Assembly (NCBI GenBank): GCA_021404985.1
Contig: QWHP01000072.1
Location: 1-9,921 of the forward strand
Reading direction: 5' to 3'
DNA from: Actinobacteria bacterium ATB1
Lineage (GTDB): Bacteria > Actinomycetota > Acidimicrobiia > UBA2766
Length of the DNA stretch: 9,921 nucleotides
Position 1 is the first letter of the stretch; each line of letters starts with the position of its first letter. The notes below the pieces were generated by a model that saw nothing but the letters and a program-made list of their open reading frames with translations, was not told the DNA's origin and ran no database searches. Positions 1 through 7,019 of the stretch are shown piece by piece. The translations under genes were made by a program, and so were the position numbers.

Positions 1-293
1 TCATCGAACGCATCCTCTATTTCGACGCCCACCCCGACGTGCAGCGCTTGGGCCCGATCAGCCTCGGCGGCACCGTACAGGAGCAGTTCCAGCTCGACCT
101 GCGCGTCGAGTACGACGCGGTAGCCCGACTCAACAACGGGATCAGGATCTGTACCGAGAAGGGCGACAACGGAACACGTGACCTGCTCGAGGTGATCCTC
201 GTGTCGGAGGAAGAGCACGTCGACTGGCTCGAGACCCAGCTCGGCCTGATCGACCAACTCGGTGCAAAGGCCTATCTGGCAGAACAGATGTGA
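1..293 (+). CDS. bfr: Bacterioferritin, C-terminal part (5' end outside window)
   Basis: Bacterioferritin is a 24-subunit cytoplasmic iron-storage protein that oxidises Fe(II) at a di-iron ferroxidase site and stores it as a ferric mineral, with haem bound between subunits. Only the last 96 residues lie here, against a usual length near 158, and the frame is already open at the left edge. The reading starts IERILYFDAHPDVQRLG, a typical bacterioferritin helix B/loop sequence. It continues through LDLRVEYDAVARLN, which holds a ferroxidase glutamate in helix C, and SEEEHVDWLETQLGLI, which holds the Glu and His ligands of helix D. It ends YLAEQM, close to the family's usual end. The haem-ligand methionine and first helices would lie upstream. 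The family call is very secure. The gene converges on gcvP with only 12 bp between the two stop codons. Confidence 0.96.
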   Translation, partial: IERILYFDAHPDVQRLGPISLGGTVQEQFQLDLRVEYDAVARLNNGIRICTEKGDNGTRDLLEVILVSEEEHVDWLETQLGLIDQLGAKAYLAEQM

Positions 294-296
294 GGC

Positions 297-313
297 GGGC
301 CTCGTTCAGGCCT
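297..313. terminator. Small hairpin between convergent bfr and gcvP ends
   Basis: GGCCT (298-302), loop CGTTC, AGGCC (308-312), plus a G-T closing pair at 297/313. The stem sits exactly over the convergent 3' ends and includes the gcvP stop. It is short and has no T-tract on either side, so a bidirectional terminator is only a guess. Confidence 0.3.
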
Positions 314-3158
314 CTCCGGGGAGCGGGCACGTGCAGAAGAGGTGTCGGTCTCCCCACGCGTTGTCGACGCGCCCGACAGGGGGCCAGTACTTCTGGGACC
401 TGAGTCCCTCGACGGGATAGGCAGCCAGCGTGCGCGAGTAGGGATGGGTCCACTCGTCCGCCGCGACGTCCTCTGCCGTATGGGGTGCGCATCTCAGCGG
501 GTTGTCGTCCTCGGGCCACTCCCCTGCCCCGAGCCTGTCGATCTCGGACCTGATCGCGATCATCGCCTCGCAGAACCGGTCGAGCTCCCCGAGGCTCTCC
601 GACTCGGTGGGCTCGATCATCAGCGTGCCCGCGACAGGGAACGACATCGTGGGAGCGTGGAAGCCGTAGTCGATGAGGCGCTTCGCGATGTCGTCCACGG
701 TGACGCCGGTATCGGCCGTCAGGGGACGGACGTCGAGGATGCATTCGTGGGCGACGAGTCCCTTCTCCCCTGTGTAGAGGACCGGGTAGTGGCCGCGCAG
801 GCGGTGCGCCACGTAGTTGGCGTTGAGCACGGCGACCCGTGTCGCGTCGACCAGGCCACCGGCACCCATGAGCGAGATGTAGGCCCACGAGATCGGGAGT
901 ATCCCGGCCGATCCCCAGGGGGCGTCCGCGACCGGGCCTATTCCCGTTGCCGGGCCCGCATCTGGAACGGCGGGGTGGTTGGGGAGGAAGGGGGCGAGGT
1001 GGGAGCGCACCGCAACCGGACCGACACCGGGGCCGCCGCCACCGTGGGGGATGCAGAAGGTCTTGTGCAGGTTCAGGTGGCTCACGTCGGCTCCGAACCG
1101 GCCCGGCTGGGCCAGCCCGACGAGAGCGTTCAGGTTCGCCCCATCGAGATAGACCTGCCCACCTGCTTCGTGCACGATGTCGCAGAGCTCCCGCACGTGT
1201 TCTTCGTACACACCGTGTGTCGACGGGTAGGTGATCATCACGGCAGACAGGCGGTCTGCTGCTGCGTCAACCTTCTCACGCAGGTCGCCCAAGTCGACGT
1301 TGCCGCTCTCGTCGCAGGCGACGACCATGACGTCCATCCCCGCCATCGCTGCCGACGCGGCGTTCGTGCCGTGCGCCGACGCCGGGATCAGGCAGACGTC
1401 GCGTTGCCCATCGCCGCGGCTCTCGTGCCAGGCACGGATGGCGAGCAGCCCCGCATACTCCCCTTGCGACCCGGCGTTGGGTTGGAGTGAGACGGCGTCG
1501 TAGCCGGTGATCTCGCAAAGCATCCCCTCCAGCTCGCTGATCAGCTCGAGATAGCCGCTGGCCTGGTCCAGCGGTGCGAAGGGATGGAGCGATGCGAACT
1601 CCGGCCATGACACGGGCATCATCTCGGCCGAGGCGTTGAGCTTCATCGTGCAGGATCCGAGCGGGATCATCGACCTGTCGAGACCCACGTCCTTGTCGGC
1701 GAGCCGGCGCAGGTAGCGCAACATCTCGGTCTCCGACCTGTAGTCGTGGAAGACGGGGTGCGTCAGTATCGGGTCGGACCGGAGCATCGAGTCGTCGAGC
1801 ACGGAAGGCGCAACGGCCTCCAGGTCGGCGCAGCGCACCTCCGAACCGAGGACGTCGAGGACCGTGTCGACGAGCTCCGGCGTCGTCGTCTCGTCGAGAC
1901 TGATCCCGAGGGTGTCGTCGTCAATGATGCGGAGGTTGATCCGGCGTTCCCGGGCACGGCCGGCGAGCAGGCGGGCGTGCCCCGCCACCCCGACCGTGAT
2001 CGTGCCGAAGAACCTGTCCGGCCCGACTGCCATGCCGGCAGTTCTCAGGCCCTCGGCGAGGATCTCCGTGCGACGCTGCACCCGCCGGGCGATCTCCTGC
2101 AGTCCCTCGGGGCCGTGCCACTGCGCGTAGAGGGCAGCCATCACGGCGAGCAGCACCTGTGCCGTGCAGATGTTGCTCGTCGCCTTCTCCCTCCTGATGT
2201 GCTGTTCCCGCGTCTGAAGAGCGAGGCGGAAGGCCTGGCGGCCTGCACTGTCGACCGACACGCCGACGAGCCGACCGGGCAGGTTCCTCTCGGCCTTCTC
2301 GCGCACGGCGATGAAGCCGGCGTTCGGACCGCCGAACCCGAGCGGCACCCCGAACCGCTGCGTCGTCCCTACCACGCAGTCGGCACCGAGTTCTCCGGGC
2401 GAGCGCAACAGCACCAGGGCGAGGGGATCCGCGGACACGGCGACCTTGGCCCCCGCGGCGTGGCATGTCTCGACGATCTGCGAGAGCGGCGGTATGGCCC
2501 CGCTGCTCCCGGGGTACGCGACGAGCACGCCGAACAGCCCGGCCGCCAGCTCCGATTCGAGGCCGTCAGTGACGTCTGCGACCACGACTTCGATGTCCAG
2601 GTAGTGGGCGCGAGTGTGGACCACGTCGATGGCCTGCGGGTTGCAGTCGGAGTCGACGAGGAACCGGCGCGGGCCCTTCGGCGTCGCCCGCAGCAGAAGG
2701 GTCATCGCCTCGGCCGCTGCCGTGCCCGCGTCGAGAAGGGACGCGTTCGCGACGTCCATGCCCGTGAGGTCGCAGATCATCGTCTGATAGTTGAGGAGAA
2801 CCTCGAGCCGCCCTTGGGAGATCTCGGGCTGATAGGGGGTGTAGGCGGTGTACCAGCCCGGGTTCTCGAGGACGTTGCGCTGGATCACAGGAGGTGTGAA
2901 CGTGTCGTGGTAACCGAGGCCAATCAGGCTCGTGCAGATCACGTTGCGCGATGCGATCTCGCGGAGACGTGCGAGGACTTCGGGCTCACTTGCTCCCGGC
3001 GCAAGGCCCAGGGGCTCCTGCTGGCGAATCGACTTGGGAACTGCCGAGTCGATGAGCGCGTCGAGGGTTTCGAAGCCGATCTCAGCCAGCATCCTTCGGC
3101 GATCGGTGGCGCCCGGCCCTATGTGGCGCTCAGCGAACTCGGAGCCGTTCCCAGTCAG
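306..3158 (-). CDS. gcvP: Glycine dehydrogenase (decarboxylating), P-protein of the glycine cleavage system
   Basis: The P-protein is a PLP enzyme that decarboxylates glycine and passes the aminomethyl group to the lipoyl arm of GcvH. About 950 residues make this the single-chain form, with both homologous halves fused. The PLP lysine is in HLNLHKTFCIPHGGGG (Lys codon 1064-1062, near residue 699). GSCTMKLN and the C-terminal YPVEGLRSQKYWPPVGRVDN are also family landmarks. Start choice: the first ATG is at 3092, but the frame upstream of it reads FAERHIGPGATDRRR, and RHIGP is the conserved N-terminus of the family. No ATG, GTG or TTG lies in frame between 3092 and 3158. CTG at 3158-3156 overlaps the bL31 stop as CTGA and has GGAGG at 3170-3166, 7 nt upstream. 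I therefore take 3158 as the probable start (950 aa); the conventional alternative is 3092 (928 aa). No gcvT or gcvH is in the window. Confidence 0.95.
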   Translation of the reverse strand: MTGNGSEFAERHIGPGATDRRRMLAEIGFETLDALIDSAVPKSIRQQEPLGLAPGASEPEVLARLREIASRNVICTSLIGLGYHDTFTPPVIQRNVLENPGWYTAYTPYQPEISQGRLEVLLNYQTMICDLTGMDVANASLLDAGTAAAEAMTLLLRATPKGPRRFLVDSDCNPQAIDVVHTRAHYLDIEVVVADVTDGLESELAAGLFGVLVAYPGSSGAIPPLSQIVETCHAAGAKVAVSADPLALVLLRSPGELGADCVVGTTQRFGVPLGFGGPNAGFIAVREKAERNLPGRLVGVSVDSAGRQAFRLALQTREQHIRREKATSNICTAQVLLAVMAALYAQWHGPEGLQEIARRVQRRTEILAEGLRTAGMAVGPDRFFGTITVGVAGHARLLAGRARERRINLRIIDDDTLGISLDETTTPELVDTVLDVLGSEVRCADLEAVAPSVLDDSMLRSDPILTHPVFHDYRSETEMLRYLRRLADKDVGLDRSMIPLGSCTMKLNASAEMMPVSWPEFASLHPFAPLDQASGYLELISELEGMLCEITGYDAVSLQPNAGSQGEYAGLLAIRAWHESRGDGQRDVCLIPASAHGTNAASAAMAGMDVMVVACDESGNVDLGDLREKVDAAADRLSAVMITYPSTHGVYEEHVRELCDIVHEAGGQVYLDGANLNALVGLAQPGRFGADVSHLNLHKTFCIPHGGGGPGVGPVAVRSHLAPFLPNHPAVPDAGPATGIGPVADAPWGSAGILPISWAYISLMGAGGLVDATRVAVLNANYVAHRLRGHYPVLYTGEKGLVAHECILDVRPLTADTGVTVDDIAKRLIDYGFHAPTMSFPVAGTLMIEPTESESLGELDRFCEAMIAIRSEIDRLGAGEWPEDDNPLRCAPHTAEDVAADEWTHPYSRTLAAYPVEGLRSQKYWPPVGRVDNAWGDRHLFCTCPLPGEA

Positions 3159-3481
3159 TCCTCTTCCTCCGGGCTGCGCTCCGCCGCCTCGACGGCCTTC
3201 CGGCGCTTCTTGGACACGTGGCGCTTCGGGGCCACAGCTCCGGCCTGGTACTTCGTGCGGAACTTCTCAACACGCCCTGCAGTGTCGACGAGCTTCATCT
3301 TGCCCGTGTAGAACGGGTGGCTCGCAGAGGAGATCTCGACGCGGACGAGCGGGTACGTGTTGCCGTCCTCCCACTCAATCGTCTCGTTCGACTCGATCGT
3401 GGAGCGGGTCAGGAATGCGAAGTCCTCGGACTGGTCCTTGAACACGACGGGTCGGTACTCGGGGTGAATGTCGGGCTTCAT
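3155..3481 (-). CDS. rpmE2: 50S ribosomal protein bL31 type B
   Basis: bL31 is a small protein of the large ribosomal subunit at the central protuberance/intersubunit bridge. The N-terminus MKPDIHPEYRPVVF and the segment EISSASHPFYTGKMKLVDTAG are the type B signature. The protein has no cysteine, so it is the zinc-independent (C-minus) form. At 108 residues it is longer than the usual 80-90: a basic then acidic tail follows the core (KRHVSKKRRKAVEAAERSPEEED is split here as KRHVSKKRRKAV and EAAERSPEEED). The DNA of that tail also carries the Shine-Dalgarno sequence of gcvP. The ATG at 3481 has GAGGAG just upstream, so the start is well supported. Type B bL31 is often zinc-regulated through Zur, but I see no convincing Zur box. 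It probably forms a coupled pair with gcvP. Confidence 0.95.
   Translation of the reverse strand: MKPDIHPEYRPVVFKDQSEDFAFLTRSTIESNETIEWEDGNTYPLVRVEISSASHPFYTGKMKLVDTAGRVEKFRTKYQAGAVAPKRHVSKKRRKAVEAAERSPEEED
3166..3170 (-). promoter_or_regulatory. Ribosome binding site supporting the CTG start of gcvP
   Basis: Read on the minus strand, GGAGG is followed by 7 nt and then CTG at 3158-3156. It lies inside the last codons of bL31. The spacing is ideal for the CTG and far too long for the ATG at 3092. Confidence 0.55.
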
Positions 3482-3513
3482 CAGGCTCCTCGGAGCTGCA
3501 GCGGGAGAAGTGG

Positions 3514-3542
3514 CGGCCGCCGCACACGTCGCCGTGCGGCCG
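3514..3542 (-). other. GC-rich inverted repeat between the HIT gene and rpmE2
   Basis: GCCGCAC (3519-3525) pairs with GTGCGGC (3534-3540) around an 8-nt loop. An alternative pairing uses CGGCCG at 3514-3519 and 3537-3542. No T-tract follows on the minus strand. It could terminate the HIT transcript or form a structure in the rpmE2 leader; the sequence does not decide. Confidence 0.35.
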
Positions 3543-3549
3543 ATCTCAG

Positions 3550-3555
3550 AGTCTA
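3550..3555 (-). promoter_or_regulatory. Possible -10 element for rpmE2-gcvP
   Basis: TAGACT on the minus strand fits the TAnnnT pattern. It would start transcription near 3543, about 60 nt before the rpmE2 ATG, with the GC-rich inverted repeat inside the leader. No recognisable -35 box is seen, so support is weak. Confidence 0.22.
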
Positions 3556-3580
3556 TTCGCGACCCGCTCGCGTGACTGCA

Positions 3581-3943
3581 TCAGCCACGAATCAACATGG
3601 GTCCGAGGGGCCGGCCCCCGAAGATGTGCACGTGAAGATGGGGCACCTCCTGGTGGGAGTCCGGACCGTGGTTGGCCAGGATCCTGTAACCGGACCCCGC
3701 GAGCCCCAGCTCACGTGCAACCGCGCCGACGGCTCGGAAGAGGGCAGCGACCTCGACGTCCGAGGCGTTCGCCGTGAAATCGTCCATCGAGACATATTCG
3801 CCCTTGGGTATGACGAGGACGTGCGTAGGAGCTTGAGGGTTGATGTCATGAAACGCGAGGACGTGGTCGTCCTCGAAGACCTTGTCACACGGGATCTCGT
3901 CCCGCAGGATCCTGGCGAAGATGTTGTCACGGTCGTAGGCCAT
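3581..3943 (-). CDS. hinT: HIT family protein, HINT-type purine nucleoside phosphoramidase
   Basis: HINT proteins are small cytoplasmic dimers that hydrolyse adenosine 5'-phosphoramidates and related aminoacyl-adenylates. At 120 residues this has the usual length. The N-terminus MAYDRDNIFARILRDEIPCD and APTHVLVIPKGEY are typical HINT core strands. The histidine triad is PHLHVHIFGG, with His102, His104 and His106; the last is the expected nucleophile. The GxRPLGPM end also fits the bacterial HINT branch. The ATG at 3943 is preceded by GAGAGGTGAGG, a good ribosome binding site. The gene lies 99 bp upstream of rpmE2 on the same strand and is divergent from lysS. Its proximity to a tRNA synthetase is suggestive, since LysRS-generated lysyl-AMP is a known HINT substrate, but this context could be accidental. 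Confidence 0.93.
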   Translation of the reverse strand: MAYDRDNIFARILRDEIPCDKVFEDDHVLAFHDINPQAPTHVLVIPKGEYVSMDDFTANASDVEVAALFRAVGAVARELGLAGSGYRILANHGPDSHQEVPHLHVHIFGGRPLGPMLIRG

Positions 3944-3997
3944 ACCTCACCTCTCGACACCTCTGGATGCGTCGGGCTCAACAGTGGATACACCACC

Positions 3998-4024
3998 GGA
4001 GACCGGCCCCGGAAGCCGGTCTCC
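3998..4024. promoter_or_regulatory. Perfect 10-bp inverted repeat between divergent hinT and lysS
   Basis: GGAGACCGGC (3998-4007) and GCCGGTCTCC (4015-4024) are exact reverse complements around a 7-nt spacer, CCCGGAA. It lies 26-52 bp upstream of the lysS ATG, in the only gap between two divergent genes. It could be an operator, or an RNA hairpin if lysS transcription starts further upstream. No T-tract follows it, so an attenuator is less likely. Confidence 0.5.
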
Positions 4025-4036
4025 CGGGTAGGGCAC

Positions 4037-4042
4037 TAACTT
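4037..4042 (+). promoter_or_regulatory. Possible -10 element giving a leaderless lysS mRNA
   Basis: TAACTT matches TAnnnT and ends 7 bases before the ATG at 4050, so transcription would start at or next to the start codon. No Shine-Dalgarno sequence stands at a proper distance from this ATG. The -35 region is not recognisable and is partly occupied by the inverted repeat. Confidence 0.3.
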
Positions 4043-4049
4043 GCGATCC

Positions 4050-5594
4050 ATGACCGACGCAGATCCCGGCTCGGGCGCCGACGTGCCCGTCGCAGCCGAA
4101 CCGGAAGATCAGGAACTCGAGACAGAAGCGGATCAGCGCGCAGAGCTGAGAGACCGCTACGCGAAGGTCGAGAGACTCCGCGACCAGGGGATCGACCCCT
4201 ATCCACGACGCTTCGACCGCACCCACACCCTCGTTGAGATCCGCGATCGATGGGGCGACCTCGAGCCCGGTGCCGAGACCGGGACCCCAGTTCGTGTCGC
4301 AGGCCGTGTCATGCTCGTGCGCGGCCACGGGCGCCTCGTCTTCGCGACCGTGCGGGATGCCTCGGGAGAGATCCAGCTCTTCGTGTCCGAGTCGGTATGC
4401 GGCAGGGACGTCATGGCGCGCTTCAAGGCCGTCGACGTCGGAGACTGGGTGGGCGCCACCGGGAACGTCATGACGACCAAGCGTGGGGAGCTGTCGGTCG
4501 AGCTCCGCGACTTCGAGCTCCTCGCCAAGGCGCTTCGCCCGATGCCCGACAAGATGAAGGGCATCGCAGATGTCGAGACGCGATATCGCCAGCGCTACGC
4601 GGACCTGATGGTGAACGAAGAGGCTCGCCGCATCTTCGGGATCCGCCACACGGTCGTGGACGCGTTGCGCAGCCTCATGAAGGAGCGGGGATTCGTCGAG
4701 GTGGAGACACCGGTCCTCGGGACCATCCAGGGTGGCGCCACGGCGCGACCGTTCATCACCCACTACAACGCTCTCGACATCGACGTGTATCTGCGCATCG
4801 CGCTCGAGCTGCATCTCAAACGGCTTGTCGTCGGAGGCATGGAGAGGGTCTTCGAGGTCGGACGCGTCTTTCGGAACGAAGGTCTGGATTCGCGTCACAA
4901 CCCGGAGTTCACCATGCTGGAGGCATACGAGGCCTTCACCGACTACATCGGGATGATGGAGCTCACGGAGGAGCTGATAGGCGGGGCGACTCGCGCTGCT
5001 CGGGGAACGACGAAGGTGAACGTGCGCGGCCGCGAGGTCGACCTCGCTCCTCCCTATGCGAGGGTCTCCATGCAGGAGCTGATCTCCGAGCAGCTCGGAA
5101 TCGACGTGCACCCCTCGATGGGGACCGAGCGCCTTCGCCTGATCCTCGACGACCTCGGGCTCTCGTGGATGCACGAGTGGGGTCCGGGCAAGCTGATGAA
5201 CGAGATCTACGACAGGAAGGTCCAGTCTGATCTGTTCGAGCCCACGTTCGTCGTCGACCACCCACGCGAGGTCTCACCGCTTGCCAAGGCGAAACCCGAC
5301 GACCCGGAGATGGTCGAACGCTTCGAGCTCATCGTCGACGGTCGCGAGCTCGTGAACGCCTACTCGGAGCTGAACGATCCGGCCGAGCAGCTCGCCTGCT
5401 TCGAGGCCGAGGCCCGGGCAAAAGCGGCCGGCGATCCGGAGGCAGGTGACGTCGACTACGACTACGTGCGCGCCCTCGAGTACGGGATGCCCCCCACGGG
5501 CGGCCTCGGCATCGGGATCGACCGCCTCGTGATGCTCGTCGCCGAGGTGGAGACGATCCGGGAGGTCATCCTCTTTCCCACCCTGCGTCCCTGA
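4050..5594 (+). CDS. lysS: Lysine--tRNA ligase, class II
   Basis: LysRS activates lysine with ATP and charges tRNA-Lys in the cytoplasm. The protein has an N-terminal tail rich in acidic residues, then an OB-fold anticodon-binding domain containing VAGRVMLVRGHGRLVF. The class II catalytic core follows. Motif 1 is around residue 197 onward (GIRHTVVDALRSLMKERGF). Motif 2 starts at Phe268 (FEVGRVFRNEGLDSRHNPEF, with the ATP-contacting Arg275). Motif 3 is GLGIGIDRLVML with Arg492. TRYRQRYADLMVN before motif 1 and the ending EVILFPTLRP are typical of LysRS. The 514-residue length is normal. The ATG at 4050 is taken as start; a TTG at 4041 would add three residues and has AGGG at a usable distance. 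The 3' end overlaps the convergent hydrolase by 29 bp. Confidence 0.97.
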   Translation: MTDADPGSGADVPVAAEPEDQELETEADQRAELRDRYAKVERLRDQGIDPYPRRFDRTHTLVEIRDRWGDLEPGAETGTPVRVAGRVMLVRGHGRLVFATVRDASGEIQLFVSESVCGRDVMARFKAVDVGDWVGATGNVMTTKRGELSVELRDFELLAKALRPMPDKMKGIADVETRYRQRYADLMVNEEARRIFGIRHTVVDALRSLMKERGFVEVETPVLGTIQGGATARPFITHYNALDIDVYLRIALELHLKRLVVGGMERVFEVGRVFRNEGLDSRHNPEFTMLEAYEAFTDYIGMMELTEELIGGATRAARGTTKVNVRGREVDLAPPYARVSMQELISEQLGIDVHPSMGTERLRLILDDLGLSWMHEWGPGKLMNEIYDRKVQSDLFEPTFVVDHPREVSPLAKAKPDDPEMVERFELIVDGRELVNAYSELNDPAEQLACFEAEARAKAAGDPEAGDVDYDYVRALEYGMPPTGGLGIGIDRLVMLVAEVETIREVILFPTLRP

Positions 5595-6492
5595 CGAACT
5601 CGACGACGACCTCGGTGAACGCGTCGTTCTCGTCGCCGGCCACCATGTGGGTCGCGTTCCGGACATCTGTGTAGCGTCCGTTCGGTAGGACCTCGAGCAG
5701 CTCGATGACACCCTCTTCTGAGACGAGGTCGCTCTTCGTTCCGCGGACGAGACAGGTCGGGACGCGGATGTGGCCTGCCCCGTGAAGCATGTCCTGCCGG
5801 ACATGATCGAAACGCTCCTCATAGAGCTCTTCGATCTCGCTCCGGTCGCTGATCCGTGCCGTGATGAATCGGATGTCCCAGTGCCATCGCCAGCGGCCGT
5901 CGTCCGTCTTCCTCAGGACCTTGGAGAGGCCCGACGTGTCCTTGGGGGGTTCCCGGTGCGGCATGTATCCGGCGATGGCAGCCGCAGCGTCCTCGAGCGA
6001 TTCGAATCCGTCCGGGTGGGCGGTCATGAACCCCGCGATCCGCTTTACGCCGTCGAGCTCCATGCGGGGCGTGATGTCCACGAGGACGACTCCCGTGAAG
6101 ATCTGCGTCTCGGGATCGGGTTGGATCCTCTGCGCCGTCAGGAGGCTGATGCCGCCGAGCGAGGCGCCGACCGCGATGGGAGGCGCACCGAGCTGATCCA
6201 GGATGGAGAGGACGTCCAGTCCGAAGTGCTCGAAGTCGTACTCGGGGTCCTCCGGCCACCCGCTGTCGCCGTGGCCTCTGAGGTCGAACGCCGCCACCCG
6301 GCAGCCGAGCCTGGCGACGGCACGGCAGGTACCTCCCCACGCCTGGCGCGTCTGCCCGCCACCGTGGAGGAAGAGCACGGTCCTCCCGGGGTCCCCATCC
6401 CACTGGTCTGCGCTGAGCTCGATCCCGTGTCCCCGGTATCGGACGGGCCGCGGCTCTGCGATCTCCCCCACCGGACCTGTCGACGACGTCAT
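5566..6492 (-). CDS. Alpha/beta hydrolase
   Basis: This is a soluble alpha/beta-hydrolase-fold enzyme whose substrate cannot be told from sequence. Counting from the ATG at 6492 (308 aa), VLFLHGGGQT at about 39-48 gives the oxyanion-hole loop. DLRGHGDSGWP is the usual strand-4 turn. GASLGG holds the nucleophile Ser111, RGTKSDLVSEEG the acid Asp255, and NATHMVAGDEND the catalytic His282, so the triad is complete. A helical cap lies between the serine and aspartate parts. An upstream in-frame ATG at 6558 would add 22 residues (MRFHTEPRDSGRSG...), which look like untranslated DNA and precede the first plausible hydrolase strand. Neither start has a strong ribosome binding site. TATCCT at 6507-6502 would suit a leaderless start at 6492. 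The gene is divergent from a small membrane protein and convergent with lysS. Confidence 0.92.
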   Translation of the reverse strand: MTSSTGPVGEIAEPRPVRYRGHGIELSADQWDGDPGRTVLFLHGGGQTRQAWGGTCRAVARLGCRVAAFDLRGHGDSGWPEDPEYDFEHFGLDVLSILDQLGAPPIAVGASLGGISLLTAQRIQPDPETQIFTGVVLVDITPRMELDGVKRIAGFMTAHPDGFESLEDAAAAIAGYMPHREPPKDTSGLSKVLRKTDDGRWRWHWDIRFITARISDRSEIEELYEERFDHVRQDMLHGAGHIRVPTCLVRGTKSDLVSEEGVIELLEVLPNGRYTDVRNATHMVAGDENDAFTEVVVEFVRDAGWERG

Positions 6493-6641
6493 GATCCGCC
6501 GAGGATAGAAGGAGGCTCCGGACCGGCCGGAATCCCGGGGTTCGGTGTGGAACCGCATGGGACCGGTTGTCCGAATCTCTGATATCGTGGCCGGATATGC
6601 CGATGAGGTCCTGAACCGTCGGTATCGGAGTAGGGGAAGAC

Positions 6642-6914
6642 TTGGACCGGAACTCAGTGGGCATCCTGGCCTTCATCGCGTCGGTCGTGGTCTCCTCGTT
6701 CGTGGCTCTCGTCTGGGCGCACACCTCTGTCGCCGTCTGGGTGCTGACGAGGACGGACCTCGTCCGGTCGCCTGGTGGGTCCTCGCCTCTCGTGACGTCC
6801 CTCGTCCTGCTCGCAGTGGGCGGGATCGGTGCCGTGATCGGTGCTTCGCTACTCCTGGTGCTCGCCCGGTCCTGGACGTCGGCTTCGGTGAGGGCGGCCG
6901 AGGCAGAGAGCTAG
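6642..6914 (+). CDS. Small two-helix membrane protein of unknown function
   Basis: I do not recognise this protein. It has 90 residues with two hydrophobic spans. The first is about residues 6-34 (VGILAFIASVVVSSFVALVW and following), the second about 48-75 (SLVLLAVGGIGAVIGASLLL and following). They are joined by a short polar loop with TRTDLVRSPGGS. A short charged tail ends EAES. It has no cleavable signal peptide pattern. The TTG start at 6642 is chosen because AGGGGA lies 5-6 nt upstream; GTG at 6657 is an in-frame alternative without such a site. The hydrophobic pattern and GC-rich third positions support real coding. It is alone on its strand, divergent from the alpha/beta hydrolase, and is followed by a possible terminator. 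Confidence 0.68.
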   Translation: MDRNSVGILAFIASVVVSSFVALVWAHTSVAVWVLTRTDLVRSPGGSSPLVTSLVLLAVGGIGAVIGASLLLVLARSWTSASVRAAEAES

Positions 6915-6924
6915 CCCTCCACAA

Positions 6925-6958
6925 GCCCTGATCCTTCATGGGATTGGCTGGGCAGGGC
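6925..6958 (+). terminator. Possible terminator after the small membrane protein
   Basis: GCCCTG (6925-6930) pairs with CAGGGC (6953-6958), and an inner stem ATCC (6931-6934)/GGAT (6941-6944) stacks on it, leaving an 8-nt bulge. TTTT occurs at 6969-6972, ten bases further on. It starts about 10 bp after the stop codon, a reasonable position, but the bulge and late T-run make it a weak candidate. Confidence 0.3.
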
Positions 6959-6999
6959 GGTGAGGAAGTTTTGGGAGTCCCCTGTAATCGCCGGCACGG

Positions 7000-7019
7000 C
7001 GCGCTTCCGCGGAAACGCG
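7000..7019. repeat. Palindrome copy 1 (consensus CGCGTTTCCGCGGAAACGCG)
   Basis: The sequence CGCGCTTCCGCGGAAACGCG is a 20-bp palindrome with one mismatched pair (7004/7015) and a perfect core TTCCGCGGAA at 7005-7014. Its right half CGGAAACGCG is identical to that of the copy at 7388-7407. Confidence 0.7.

Noticed and set aside
1746..3311. A 521-codon open frame antisense to gcvP
   Set aside because: This is the usual mirror of a GC-rich coding strand. GcvP on the other strand is certain along this whole length, and the antisense product shows no domain.
3482..3580. A Zur operator before the zinc-independent bL31 gene
   Set aside because: No AT-rich palindrome of the Zur type is visible between hinT and rpmE2; only GC-rich inverted repeats occur.
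3978..5261. A 427-codon open frame antisense to lysS
   Set aside because: It mirrors the LysRS codons, including the motif 1 and 2 regions, and has no features of its own.
6493..6558. N-terminal extension of the alpha/beta hydrolase from the ATG at 6558
   Set aside because: The 22 added residues do not resemble a hydrolase strand or a signal peptide and lack a ribosome binding site. It remains possible as an alternative start.
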